The notes under the pieces were generated by a model. That model saw only the letters and a program-made list of their open reading frames with translations. It was not told the DNA's origin and searched no databases. The translations under genes were made by a program, and so were the position numbers. Of a stretch of DNA of 64,000 nt, positions 51,832 through 61,563 are shown piece by piece. This DNA is from Streptomyces sp. DH41 (GTDB lineage Bacteria > Actinomycetota > Actinomycetes > Streptomycetales > Streptomycetaceae), in the NCBI RefSeq assembly GCF_029813785.1, contig NZ_JARVKY010000005.1, positions 124,001 through 188,000 on the forward strand, in the 5' to 3' direction. Positions within the stretch are counted from its first letter, which is position 1. Each line of letters starts with the position of its first letter.

Positions 51832-53637
51832 TCAGCGGCGGGCATGTTCGCGGAAGCCGCGACCCGTCTTGCGGCCGAGGCAGCCCGCGGCCACCAGGTG
51901 CTCCAGCAGCGGCGCCGGAGCCAGGCCCGGGTCGCGGAACTCGCGGTGCAGGACCTTCTCGATGGCGAGCGAGACGTCCAGCCCGACCACGTCCAGCAGC
52001 TCGAAGGGGCCCATCGGGTAGCCGCCGCCGAGCTTCATCGCCGCGTCGATGTCGTCGAGGGTCGCGTAGTGCTCCTGCACCATCTTCACGGCGTTGTTCA
52101 GGTACGGGAACAGCAGCGCGTTCACGATGAACCCGGCCCGGTCGCCGCAGTCCACGGCGTGCTTGCGGACCTTGGCGCAGACCTCGCGGACGGTGGCGTG
52201 CACGTCGTCGGCGGTCAGCACCGTACGCACGACCTCGACCAGCTTCATCGCCGGCGCCGGGTTGAAGAAGTGCATGCCGATCACGTCCTGCGGGCGCGAG
52301 GTGGCGCGGGCGCAGGCGACGACGGGCAGCGAGGAGGTGGTGGTGGCCAGCACCGCGCCCGGCTTGCAGACCTTGTCCAGCGTGGCGAACAACTGCCGCT
52401 TGACGTCCAGGTCCTCGGCGACCGCCTCCAGCGCCAGATCGACGTCGGCGAAGTCGTCGTACGTCCCCGTCGGCGTGATCCGCTCCAGCGCCTGCGCGGC
52501 GGCCTCCGCGGTCAGCCGCCCCTTGTCGACGCCGCGCGCCAGGGACTTGCCGATACGGGCCCTGGCCGTTCGCGCCTTCTCCGCGCTGCGGGCGGCGAGC
52601 ACGACCTCGTACCCGGCCTTGGCGAACACCTCGGCGATGCCGGACGCCATGGTGCCGGAGCCGGCCACGCCCACCGCGCGGACGGGACGGCCGGGGACCG
52701 GGGTGTCGCTCGCACGCGGGGACGAGGCATCCGGCACGACGACCGCGCTGCCCGGCGCCTCGTAGGTGTAGAAGCCGCGCCCGGCCTTGCGGCCGGTCAG
52801 ACCCGCCTCGCTGAGCTGCCTCAGGATCGGTGCCGGAGCCTGCAGACGGTCGTGGGAGGCGGCGTACATGGCCTCCAGGACGGTGCGGGCGGTGTCCACG
52901 CCGATCAGGTCCAGCAGGGCCAGCGGGCCCATGGGCAGGCCGCAGCCGAGCCGCATCGCGGCGTCGATGTCCTCGCGGGAGGCGTAGTTCGCCTCGTACA
53001 TCGCCGCGGCCTGGTTGAGGTAGCCGAACAGCAGCCCGTCGGCGACGAATCCGGGCCGGTCGCCGACCGCGACGGGTTCCTTGCCGAGGTCCAGGGCGAG
53101 GTCGGTGACCGCCGTGACGGCGCCCGGCCCGGTCAGCACGGAGGAGACGACCTCCACCAGCCTCATCGCCGGTGCCGGGTTGAAGAAGTGCAGGCCGAGC
53201 ACCCGCTCCGGGCGGGCCGAGTCGGCGGCCAGCCGCGTCACGGACAACGCGTTGGTGCCGGTCGCCAGGACGGTCTCGGGGCGCACGATTGCGTCCAGCT
53301 CCCGGAAGACCTGCTGCTTGATCTCGTACGACTCCGGGACCACCTCGATCACCAGGTCGGCGTCGGCCGCCGCCCGCAGGTCGGTGGAGGTACGGATACG
53401 GGCGAGGGTGTCGGCGCGTTCCTGCCCGGTGAGGCGTCCGCGCTCGACGGCACGGGCGGTGGAGGACTCCAGTGTGGCGACGGCCGTCGCGGCCTGCGCC
53501 TCACTGATGTCGATGCCGACGACGTCACGGCCGGCCCGGGCCAGGACCTCGGCGATGCCGGTGCCCATGGTGCCGAGGCCGACGACGGCGACGCTCCGGA
53601 TCGGGGACAGAGGGGTGTCGGACGGGGGAGTGGCCAT
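51832..53637 (-). CDS. Two-domain 3-hydroxyacyl-CoA dehydrogenase (601 aa)
   Basis: Two complete 3-hydroxyacyl-CoA dehydrogenase modules in tandem. Module 1 (about 10-295) has the NAD site VGLGTMGTGIAEVLARAG and the substrate block GTNALSVTRLAADSARPERV. Module 2 (about 310-590) has VAGSGTMASGIAEVFAKAG and TTTSSLPVVACARATSRPQD. Both keep the LHFFNPAP / MHFFNPAP His and end in GRKAGRGFYTYE / GRKTGRGFREHA. In module 2 the NAD motif is GSGTMASG rather than GLGTMGTG. It oxidises or reduces acetoacetyl/3-hydroxybutyryl-type CoA esters; next to ccr, it may help make crotonyl-CoA. Confidence 0.92.
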   Translation of the reverse strand: MATPPSDTPLSPIRSVAVVGLGTMGTGIAEVLARAGRDVVGIDISEAQAATAVATLESSTARAVERGRLTGQERADTLARIRTSTDLRAAADADLVIEVVPESYEIKQQVFRELDAIVRPETVLATGTNALSVTRLAADSARPERVLGLHFFNPAPAMRLVEVVSSVLTGPGAVTAVTDLALDLGKEPVAVGDRPGFVADGLLFGYLNQAAAMYEANYASREDIDAAMRLGCGLPMGPLALLDLIGVDTARTVLEAMYAASHDRLQAPAPILRQLSEAGLTGRKAGRGFYTYEAPGSAVVVPDASSPRASDTPVPGRPVRAVGVAGSGTMASGIAEVFAKAGYEVVLAARSAEKARTARARIGKSLARGVDKGRLTAEAAAQALERITPTGTYDDFADVDLALEAVAEDLDVKRQLFATLDKVCKPGAVLATTTSSLPVVACARATSRPQDVIGMHFFNPAPAMKLVEVVRTVLTADDVHATVREVCAKVRKHAVDCGDRAGFIVNALLFPYLNNAVKMVQEHYATLDDIDAAMKLGGGYPMGPFELLDVVGLDVSLAIEKVLHREFRDPGLAPAPLLEHLVAAGCLGRKTGRGFREHARR

Positions 53638-54061
53638 CGCGGGACTCCAGGAATGAGGGTGACGACGGGAACACGCCCGGGTGCGCCGAGGGGCGCACCG
53701 GGTGCGTGCGGAAGGGAGTGGAGTGCGGGTGTTGCCGGGCTGACTGGCGCACACGCCCGGTGCCGTCGCTCAGGGCGTGCACACGCCCGCGCGGCGGTCT
53801 GCGACCGGCCCTGTCCCGAGGCCGAGCCGTACAGCGGTACCTGAGACCCGGATACTTGGTCTGCTTGGTCCACCGGGTACCTGGAGTACCGAACCGACTG
53901 CTCTCTGCGCTCACGGCGGCCGCGTCACCAGACCGTCGTGAGGAGTACCGCGAGTGGGTAACTCGCTCGTCTGAGATTAACTCGCGGGTAACGAGCGCGC
54001 CAGCCCCCGGTGTTCGTGATGTACGTCCCACAGGTCCTGTGAGGCCCCTAACCTCGGTGTC
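53638..54061. other. Intergenic region with repeated TAACTCGC motifs
   Basis: This 424-nt divergent spacer holds no gene that I can support. TAACTCGC occurs at 53959-53966 and 53978-53985, inside a cluster that includes CGAGT-GGGTA-ACTCG (53951-53965) and GGGTAACGAGC (53986-53996). The GGTACC-type repeats around 53838-53895 are weaker. It must contain promoters for the dehydrogenase (minus) and the HEAT protein (plus). Confidence 0.5.
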
Positions 54062-54664
54062 ATGGACGAAGAGTTGCGAACGCTCACGGAGCGCTTACGG
54101 GCCGAAGCGGCGGCGTCGGGCGCTCAGGGCGCTCAGGGTGCCTCGGCGGCGTACGACCGGCTCGTGGCGAACGGGGACCTGGACGAGCTGGCCGCGGTGC
54201 TCACCGAGCAGGGACAGCCGCTGTGGGCCCGCGAACTGGCCGCGTTCCGGCTGGGCGTGGCGGGGGACCGGCGGGCCTTCGAGTCCCTCGTGCTGCTGCT
54301 GAACCACCGCGATCCGCCGCGTTGCGCCTCCGCCGCCCACGCCCTCGCCCGCCTCGGCGACCCGCGCACCGCCCGCGCCGCCGCCGCCCTGGCCACCAAC
54401 GAACTGCGGGTCGCCTACGCCCTGCACCCGGTGCGGCTGCTGGTCGGACTGCGGGCCCCGGAGGCCGTGCCCGCCCTCATCACCACGCTGGAGCGACGGC
54501 TGCGCCCGCACGACCCGTACCGGCGCGTGGCGCTCGCCTGCGTCGACGGCCTCGGCACACTCGGTGACGACCGGGCACGCCCCGTCCTGAACGACGCCCT
54601 GGCCCACCCGGCGCTGGCTCAGGCGGCGGTGCGGGCGCTGGCGCGCATCCCGGGGCAGCGATGA
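54062..54664 (+). CDS. HEAT-repeat protein (200 aa)
   Basis: A small alpha-solenoid. Repeats are seen as LWARELAAFRLGVAGDRRAF, CASAAHALARLGDPRTARAA and VACVDGLGTLGDDRARPVL-like segments, the A-helix/B-helix pattern of HEAT/PBS-lyase repeats. A GAQGAQGA linker near residue 20 comes from a 9-bp duplication. There are no catalytic residues; a protein-binding role is likely. It is convergent with the GNAT gene, 4 bp apart. Confidence 0.8.
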   Translation: MDEELRTLTERLRAEAAASGAQGAQGASAAYDRLVANGDLDELAAVLTEQGQPLWARELAAFRLGVAGDRRAFESLVLLLNHRDPPRCASAAHALARLGDPRTARAAAALATNELRVAYALHPVRLLVGLRAPEAVPALITTLERRLRPHDPYRRVALACVDGLGTLGDDRARPVLNDALAHPALAQAAVRALARIPGQR

Positions 54665-54668
54665 CCCG

Positions 54669-55196
54669 TCAGCCGGTCAGTGCTCTCGAGTACCGCACCT
54701 CGGGCACGATCACCCCGTCCACCTCGAACGGCTCCTCGGCACCGTCGGCGTGGAAACCCGCCCGTTCGTAGAAGCGCCGGGCGCGGGCGTTGCCCTCGAG
54801 CACCCACAGCAGCATGCGCGCGTGCCCGGCGGCCGCGCACCGGCGTACCGACTCCCCGAGCAGGGCCTGCCCGAGGCCGGTGCCCAATCGCCCGGCGTCG
54901 ACGTACAGGGCGTACAACTCCGCGTCGGCGGTGCGCGGTTCGCCGCTCCGGTACGGACCGTGGCAGGCCCAGCCGACGACCTGGCCGGCGTCGTCCTCGG
55001 CGACCAGGTTCACCATGCCGTCCGGGGCGCGGGTGAGGAGGTCGCGGCGCCGTTCGGCGTCCTCGCTCACGTCGAGCCTGTCCAGGTACGGCTGCGGCAC
55101 GAGCCCCCGGTAGGCCGTCCGCCAGCCCCGGACGCGGATCGCGGAGACGCGGTCGCAGTCGTCGAGTGTCATCTCCCGCACCCGTCCCCCGCTCAT
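54669..55196 (-). CDS. GNAT-family N-acetyltransferase (175 aa)
   Basis: The acetyl-CoA-binding region is ALYVDAGRLGTGLGQALLGE (the R/Q-x2-G-x-G/A loop) followed by LWVLEGNARARRFYERAGFH, the C-terminal beta-alpha unit common to GNATs. The beginning (REMTLDDCDRVSAIRVRGWR) matches the first strand and helix. The substrate is unknown. Its ATG overlaps the RidA stop (ATGA). Confidence 0.9.
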   Translation of the reverse strand: MSGGRVREMTLDDCDRVSAIRVRGWRTAYRGLVPQPYLDRLDVSEDAERRRDLLTRAPDGMVNLVAEDDAGQVVGWACHGPYRSGEPRTADAELYALYVDAGRLGTGLGQALLGESVRRCAAAGHARMLLWVLEGNARARRFYERAGFHADGAEEPFEVDGVIVPEVRYSRALTG

Positions 55197-55591
55197 GGGG
55201 CCACGACCGCGAACGCCTCGATCTCCATCAGGAACTCCGGCCGGACCAGCCCGGCGACCCGGACCGCCGACGCGGCCGGCAGCCGGTCGTCGGGTATGTG
55301 CTCGGCGCGGGCCGCGCGGATCGCGGACATGTGCGCCATGTCCGTGACGAAGAAGGTCAGCTTCACCACGTCGTCGAAGGTCGCCCCGGCCGCCGCCAGA
55401 CACCTGCGCAGGTTCTCGAAGACCTGGCGGGCCTGAGCCGCCGGATCGTCCTCGCCGACGAGCTCGCCGTCCTCGTCCAGGGCGAGCTGGCCGGAGACGG
55501 CCACGAACCGCCCGGTGCCGAGGACGACATGGGTGTACTGGGCGGCGGGCGCGACGCCGTCGGGGGCGGGAATCCTGGTCAGCTCACTCAT
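55193..55591 (-). CDS. RidA/YjgF-family protein (132 aa)
   Basis: A trimeric RidA-fold protein; the family hydrolyses reactive enamines/imines. It has VSGQLALDEDGELV and the helix block ARQVFENLRRCLAAAGATFD. The Arg of the canonical RidA active site aligns within PDDRLPAASAVRVAGLVRP, and FLMEIEAFAVV is the C-terminal strand. This looks more like a Rid subfamily than archetypal RidA. ATG 55591 was chosen at the start of conservation; upstream GTG/ATG codons exist. Confidence 0.87.
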   Translation of the reverse strand: MSELTRIPAPDGVAPAAQYTHVVLGTGRFVAVSGQLALDEDGELVGEDDPAAQARQVFENLRRCLAAAGATFDDVVKLTFFVTDMAHMSAIRAARAEHIPDDRLPAASAVRVAGLVRPEFLMEIEAFAVVAP

Positions 55592-55630
55592 GCGTCCATG
55601 GTGGACCATGGGTCTGACAACGCCCCCGTA

Positions 55631-57250
<1,620 letters not shown>

Positions 57251-57352
57251 GGCGTCCTCCGAGGACGGAGCGGCTTGCGGCCCGCGCGGGTCGCGGTCCT
57301 CGCCGCATCGTCCCGGAGAGCGCCTCGGGAAGAACGCCGCCGGACCGTGCTT

Positions 57353-57366
57353 GACCCGATCGGGTC
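57353..57366. promoter_or_regulatory. Perfect 14-bp palindrome upstream of the secreted peptidase
   Basis: GACCCGATCGGGTC is self-complementary and lies about 100 nt upstream of the peptidase start. It could be an operator. The rest of 57251-57545 shows no supported gene. Confidence 0.4.
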
Positions 57367-57545
57367 GGCAGATGCCCTCGAATGCTCCCGGGCCGGGTCG
57401 TACGGCGCCGGTCGGACGCCGTGCTCGCCGTGCACGTGGGCCGGTCACCGCGGCAGGCACGGAGGCGCCGGGCGGGATTCGGACTGGTTCTCAGCTCCTG
57501 GCACAGGCGTGCACCGACCGTCCCTGCCGGGGTTCAGAAAGACCT

Positions 57546-59025
57546 AGGATCCGTCAACGACCCGGACTAAAGTCCCGGGCTTGCAGAACGGGCACCACTG
57601 GCTGGGGTGCTGCGTTTGCGTCCTGTCCCACGTCCCGGTCGGGGAAGTGGGTCTGGGGCGGTTGACTGCGCCCCGCGTCGCCACAACTCCCACGCTCTCG
57701 CGCGGATGTTGCGGGAGCCGTTCCGGTCCGCGTGATCAACGAATCCGCAGGACCGGCATACGAACCGGGCCTGGGAGACCCGGTTCGCCCTGTCGATGTG
57801 GCCGCATTCGGCGCAGGTGCGGGAGGTGTACGCCGGATCGACGTACACCACCGGCACCCCCACCTTGCGGGCCTTGTACGCGATGAACTGCCCCAGCTGG
57901 GCGAAGGCCCAGCTGGAGTGGGTGGCCCGTTGGGGCTTGCGAAGCCGTACCCGCTCACGAATGCCCGTCAGGTTCTCCAGGGCGATTCCGCGACCGGTGC
58001 GTTCTGCCTCGGCCACCACACGTGTCGCGATCTTGTGGTTGATGTCCTTGGCCCGCCGCGCTTCTTTGCGCCGCCGTTTCCTCAGCCGACGCCTGGCGGA
58101 TGGGGTGTTCTTCTTCTGTAGCTTGGTGCGGAGCGTGCGCTCCCGGCTACGGGTGCGGTTGAGCTCTCGTCCGGCCATGATCTCGCCGTCGCTGGTGGTG
58201 GCGATGTTGACGACGCCCAGGTCGATGCCGAGGAAGTCCACCGGAGCGGTGTTCGGCGGCGCTTCGGGGACATCGCAGGTGGCGTTCAGGAACCACATGC
58301 CGTCCCGACACAGCAGATCGGACTCGCCCCTGCGGTACAGAGCCAGGGTCGCCATCTGCTCCGGTGAGGCCGTGAACGCCACGTCCTTCACCCGCCCGGC
58401 GGTCGTCCAGACCGAGACCCGGCGCCGGTCGATCTGCCAGGACAGCATGCGGTCGTCGTAGGGCTGCGCGCCCGCCGGGCGGAAGGCGACCGGCTTCTCC
58501 ACCGCCCCGCGGTAGCGTTCCGAGCCCGGCCTGCCCAGGTTCCCGGCCTTCAGGTTGGCCTTCAGCGTGACGTACGCGTCACACACCTTCTTGATCACGT
58601 GCTGGGCGGCCTGCGCACCCAGGTTCCACCGGGCCCTGATCTCGGTGTAGGTGTGCTCGCGCAGCGCGAAGTTCCTCTTCACGTCTTTCTCGAAGGCGAC
58701 CTCGCTCGCCCAGGTCGCCGCTTCGTTGCAGGCCCGCAGGGTTGCCTCCAGCGCCGCCGCCTGCACCGGCGTCGGCACCAACTTGACCTGCACCATCAGC
58801 TTCACGATCAACAAACCTACATACCCGTACGACCAGCCACCGTACGTTCGCCATGCGTCACCCGGCCGAGTGAACCCGCCACTTCCGGCGCACACGGCTC
58901 CGCCGGACACGACACTCGGCCGCTTCGCGGCCAAGCACACACGAGCGATGCCGCGGCGCTCCGCGCCGCGACCACGAGGATGCGATTCCTCCCAAGACTG
59001 AAATCCTGGGGTTCCTCGCAAGAAT
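57546..59025 (-). mobile_element. IS200/IS605-group element carrying only tnpB
   Basis: TnpB occupies most of the element. The left (3') end shows the hairpin CCCGGACTAAAGTCCCGGG (57561-57579), with the TnpB stop in its loop, followed on the minus strand by GGGTCGTTGAC. The right (5') end at about 58981-59021 has another hairpin, CCCAAGACT...ATCCTGGGG, within GATTCC...GGTTCC. No Y1 transposase (TnpA) is present, so the element would depend on one elsewhere or be immobile. Exact ends are uncertain by tens of bases. Confidence 0.7.
57567..58805 (-). CDS. tnpB: TnpB RNA-guided nuclease of IS605 type, intact (412 aa)
   Basis: The RuvC catalytic triad is complete: Asp195 in FLGIDLGVVN, Glu277 in IALENLTGI and Asp360 in VDHADRNGSRNI. 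The zinc finger has Cys331/334 (CAEC) and Cys350/353 (CRSC). The N-terminus VKLMVQVKLVPTPVQ and the end SPGL are typical of full-length actinobacterial TnpB. Start GTG 58805 follows a GTAGG about 10 nt upstream; ATG 58796 is the alternative. TnpB uses an omega RNA made from the 3' end of this transcript and the right end of the element; here that would run leftward through 57546. Confidence 0.93.
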   Translation of the reverse strand: MKLMVQVKLVPTPVQAAALEATLRACNEAATWASEVAFEKDVKRNFALREHTYTEIRARWNLGAQAAQHVIKKVCDAYVTLKANLKAGNLGRPGSERYRGAVEKPVAFRPAGAQPYDDRMLSWQIDRRRVSVWTTAGRVKDVAFTASPEQMATLALYRRGESDLLCRDGMWFLNATCDVPEAPPNTAPVDFLGIDLGVVNIATTSDGEIMAGRELNRTRSRERTLRTKLQKKNTPSARRRLRKRRRKEARRAKDINHKIATRVVAEAERTGRGIALENLTGIRERVRLRKPQRATHSSWAFAQLGQFIAYKARKVGVPVVYVDPAYTSRTCAECGHIDRANRVSQARFVCRSCGFVDHADRNGSRNIRARAWELWRRGAQSTAPDPLPRPGRGTGRKRSTPASGARSASPGL

Positions 59026-59032
59026 CTGCTGA

Positions 59033-59524
59033 ATGCCGCGCCATGAGACAGAAAGGAACAGGGACGTTCAGCTCCCGACGAGTACACCGGCCGACCTCGC
59101 GTCCGCGTTGCGCACCTGCCTGACGCCGCTGAAGTCGGGGGGTGTCTACGACGGCGTGTTCGGGTACGTCCTGCACGGCACGGGACCGGAGATGCTGGCC
59201 GTACTGGACGACCCGCGATCCACGAAGTACGCGCGGATGGTGTCCGGAAGCGGCAACTGGCCGGACGAGAGCGTCGCCGCCGTCGCGGACCTGCATCCGG
59301 GATAGCTCGGCGGCCACGCCGCCAACTTCGACGACTACGGTGACCCGGTGGCCTCCGCCGCGTACGCGGAGCAGGACGAAGAGGTCTTGGACCCCGACGA
59401 CTGGGTCCTGCTCGCGCAGTGGGTGGGCTTCCCCATGTCGACCGTGTACTGGACCATGCCCCGCCAGTACCTCGCGGCACTCCGCTTCGACCGGGTCACC
59501 GTCCTGATGCACGCCAACCCCTGA
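59033..59524 (+). pseudogene. Hypothetical protein gene interrupted by a nonsense codon beside the TnpB element
   Basis: One frame codes for a coherent acidic protein (LKSGGVYDGVFGYVLHGTGP ... DDWVLLAQWVGFPMSTVYW ... VTVLMHANP) but has a TAG at 59303-59305, after which the same frame continues for 72 sense codons to TGA at 59522. Codon use is high-GC3 on both sides of the TAG, so it is a broken gene and not two genes. No ribosome site precedes the ATG at 59033, which abuts the mobile element, so the true start may also have been lost. Family not recognised. The next 230 bp (59525-59753) hold nothing that I can support. Confidence 0.72.
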
Positions 59525-59753
59525 CCACCGGGGGAGCGCCGGCACGCGACCGCCCGGGGGAGGCCGTGGTCGGGCGCGCGGTCCGGGCCGGGTGCGCACG
59601 GCGGGAGCCGGGCGGTGGTGAGCCGCCCGGGTACGACCCGACGCCCGGGCGGCGGCGCCCGGCTGCGCGCCCGCACGGACGGTGGCGGACGTCGCCCGGT
59701 GTCCTCTTCGAACGCCTGCCGTGGTACGCGGTCACGCGCGGCGGCGTCATCTG

Positions 59754-60800
59754 TCAGATGAGGGAGAGTTGGACCGGCTCGGTCGGCGTGGGCGTGGGCG
59801 CGGGCTCGGGTTCCGGTCGCGTGATCCGTCGCGGCGTCCCCGCCCGCGCGGGTCCGATGCCGTACTCCCGCGCCAGGTCGTGCACCTGTCGCGTGATCCG
59901 GCGCTGGTACCACTTCGGGGCGTAGGCGCCCTCCGCGTACAGCCGCTCGTACCGGCGTACGAGGTGGGGGTGGTGCTGCCCGAGCCAGCTCATGAACCAC
60001 TCCCGGGCGCCCGGACGCAGATGCAGCACCAGGGGCGTCACCGACGTGGCGCCGGCGGCGGCGATCGCCCGCACCGTCGCGCGCAGTTGGGCCGGTTCGT
60101 CGCTCAGGAACGGGATGACCGGCGCCATCAGCACACCGCAGCCGATGCCGTGCTCGCCGAGGGTACGTACGACCTCCAGGCGGCGTTCCGGCGCGGGCGT
60201 CCCCGGTTCCACGGTGCGCCACAGCTCGGGGTCGGTGAAGCCGACCGAGACCGAGATCCCCACGTCCGTCACGCGTGCCGCCCGCGTCAGCAGGTCCAGG
60301 TCACGCAGGATCAGCGTGCCCTTGGTCAGGACCGAGAACGGGTTGGCCCGCTCGGTGAGGGCCGCGATGATGCCCGGCATCAGCCGGTAGCGGCCCTCGG
60401 CGCGCTGGTAGCAGTCGACGTTGGTGCCCATCGCGACGTGCTCGCCCTGCCAGCGCCGCGAGGCCAGCTGGCGGCGCAGCAGCTCGGGCGCGTTCACCTT
60501 GACGACGATCTGTGAGTCGAAGCCGAGTCCTGTGTCGAGGTCCAGGTAGCCGTGCGTCTTGCGCGCGAAACAGTACACGCACGCGTGTGTACAGCCCCGA
60601 TAGGGGTTCACCGTCCACTCGAACGGCATGCGCGAGGCGCCCGGCACCCGGTTCAGGATCGAGCGGGCCCGGACCTCGTGGAAGGTGATGCCGCGGAACT
60701 CGGGCGTGTCGAAGGTACGGGTGGTGACCGCGTCCGCGCCGAACAGTGCGGGGTCGGCGGCTCGGGCGTGGTCGGAGTCCGTGAGGTTCTCCCAGCGCAT
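59754..60800 (-). CDS. splB: Radical SAM protein, Rv2578c / spore-photoproduct-lyase-like (348 aa)
   Basis: A radical SAM enzyme with the cluster motif C-x3-C-x2-C in CTHACVYCFARKTH (about residues 71-84). Other family blocks are NPYRGCTHA, VAMGTNVDCYQRAEGRYRL and SVSVGFTDPELWRTVEPGTP. This is the Rv2578c family, related to SplB; a DNA-photolesion role is suggested by the family and by the SOS box, but is not shown. A Pro/Thr tail precedes the end VQLSLI. ATG 60800 has GAGGAGG 6 nt upstream. Confidence 0.9.
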   Translation of the reverse strand: MRWENLTDSDHARAADPALFGADAVTTRTFDTPEFRGITFHEVRARSILNRVPGASRMPFEWTVNPYRGCTHACVYCFARKTHGYLDLDTGLGFDSQIVVKVNAPELLRRQLASRRWQGEHVAMGTNVDCYQRAEGRYRLMPGIIAALTERANPFSVLTKGTLILRDLDLLTRAARVTDVGISVSVGFTDPELWRTVEPGTPAPERRLEVVRTLGEHGIGCGVLMAPVIPFLSDEPAQLRATVRAIAAAGATSVTPLVLHLRPGAREWFMSWLGQHHPHLVRRYERLYAEGAYAPKWYQRRITRQVHDLAREYGIGPARAGTPRRITRPEPEPAPTPTPTEPVQLSLI

Positions 60801-60834
60801 GGCGCCTCCTCGGTAGTGCTGCGCCCACACAATA

Positions 60835-60846
60835 GAACACTTGTTC
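60835..60846. promoter_or_regulatory. SOS box (LexA site)
   Basis: GAACACTTGTTC has the GAAC-N4-GTTC core of the actinobacterial LexA box, perfectly symmetrical in the arms, 35 nt upstream of the radical SAM start. It predicts DNA-damage induction. Confidence 0.82.
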
Positions 60847-60959
60847 CCTTGATCGTGCGGACGAGTCGCGCCGGTCCGCTTCGCGCCCCCGATTTGGTGG
60901 CCGGGCGGCGGGGTGGTTGGCTTGCCCCGACCCCGAGAACCAGGCCCTGGAGGTACCCG

Positions 60960-61403
60960 ATGGCGCAGGTCGAGGCGGAGACGGAGCGGATCGTCGCGGC
61001 GGACGCGGAGACGGTGTTCGACACCCTCGCCGACTACAGCGGCACCCGCGAGAAGCTGCTGCCCGAGCACTTCAGCGAGTACGAGGTCCGCGAGGGCGGC
61101 GACGGCGAGGGCACCCTCGTGCACTGGAAGCTCCAGGCCACCAGCAAGCGCGTCCGCGACTGCCTGCTGGAGGTCACCGAGCCGACCGACGGGGAACTCG
61201 TCGAGAAGGACCGCAACTCCTCCATGGTGACCACCTGGCGGGTCACTCCGGCCGGGGAGGGCAAGTCCCGCGTGGTGGTCCTCACCACCTGGCAGGGCGC
61301 CGGCGGCGTCGGCGGCTTCTTCGAGAAGACCTTCGCGCCCAAGGGGCTCGCCCGGATCTACGACGCGATGCTCGTCAAGCTCGCCGCCGAGGTCGAGAAG
61401 TAG
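60960..61403 (+). CDS. SRPBCC (START/Bet v1-like) protein (147 aa)
   Basis: A helix-grip lipid/ligand-binding protein of the polyketide-cyclase/dehydrase superfamily. The beginning VEAETERIVAADAETVFDTLADYSG and the end FEKTFAPKGLARIYDAMLVKLAAEVEK match the first strand-helix and long C-terminal helix. It lacks a signal peptide. ATG 60960 has GGAGG 6 nt upstream. The ligand is unknown; such small proteins are common in Streptomyces. Confidence 0.87.
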   Translation: MAQVEAETERIVAADAETVFDTLADYSGTREKLLPEHFSEYEVREGGDGEGTLVHWKLQATSKRVRDCLLEVTEPTDGELVEKDRNSSMVTTWRVTPAGEGKSRVVVLTTWQGAGGVGGFFEKTFAPKGLARIYDAMLVKLAAEVEK

Positions 61404-61500
61404 CCAACGAGCAGATGTGACAGGGATGTTGAGCGGCCATCGACCGTCTCACCGGTTCGAGTGATATCCATGCGATTCCGCTGTATGCCGTAACTCTTCG

Positions 61501-61545
61501 CACTTGTTCGCAGTTGTCGCCTCTGGTGGCAATTGTGAGCAGGTG
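61501..61545. promoter_or_regulatory. Long imperfect dyad upstream of the MFS exporter
   Basis: CACTTGTTCGCAGTTG (61501-61516) and CAATTGTGAGCAGGTG (61530-61545) are inverted copies matching at 12 of 16 positions around a 13-nt centre. It ends 18 nt before the start codon, where a repressor would block expression. Confidence 0.55.
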
Positions 61546-61563
61546 TGACGAGGGGAGCGGTAC

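Noticed and set aside
59033..59305. A complete 90-residue protein
   Set aside because: The frame continues in the same codon style for 72 codons past the TAG, which fits a broken longer gene better.
57567..59480. A longer 637-codon version of TnpB
   Set aside because: The upstream extension is the antisense of the element end and the broken gene, with no TnpB sequence; the conserved protein begins at 58805 or 58796.
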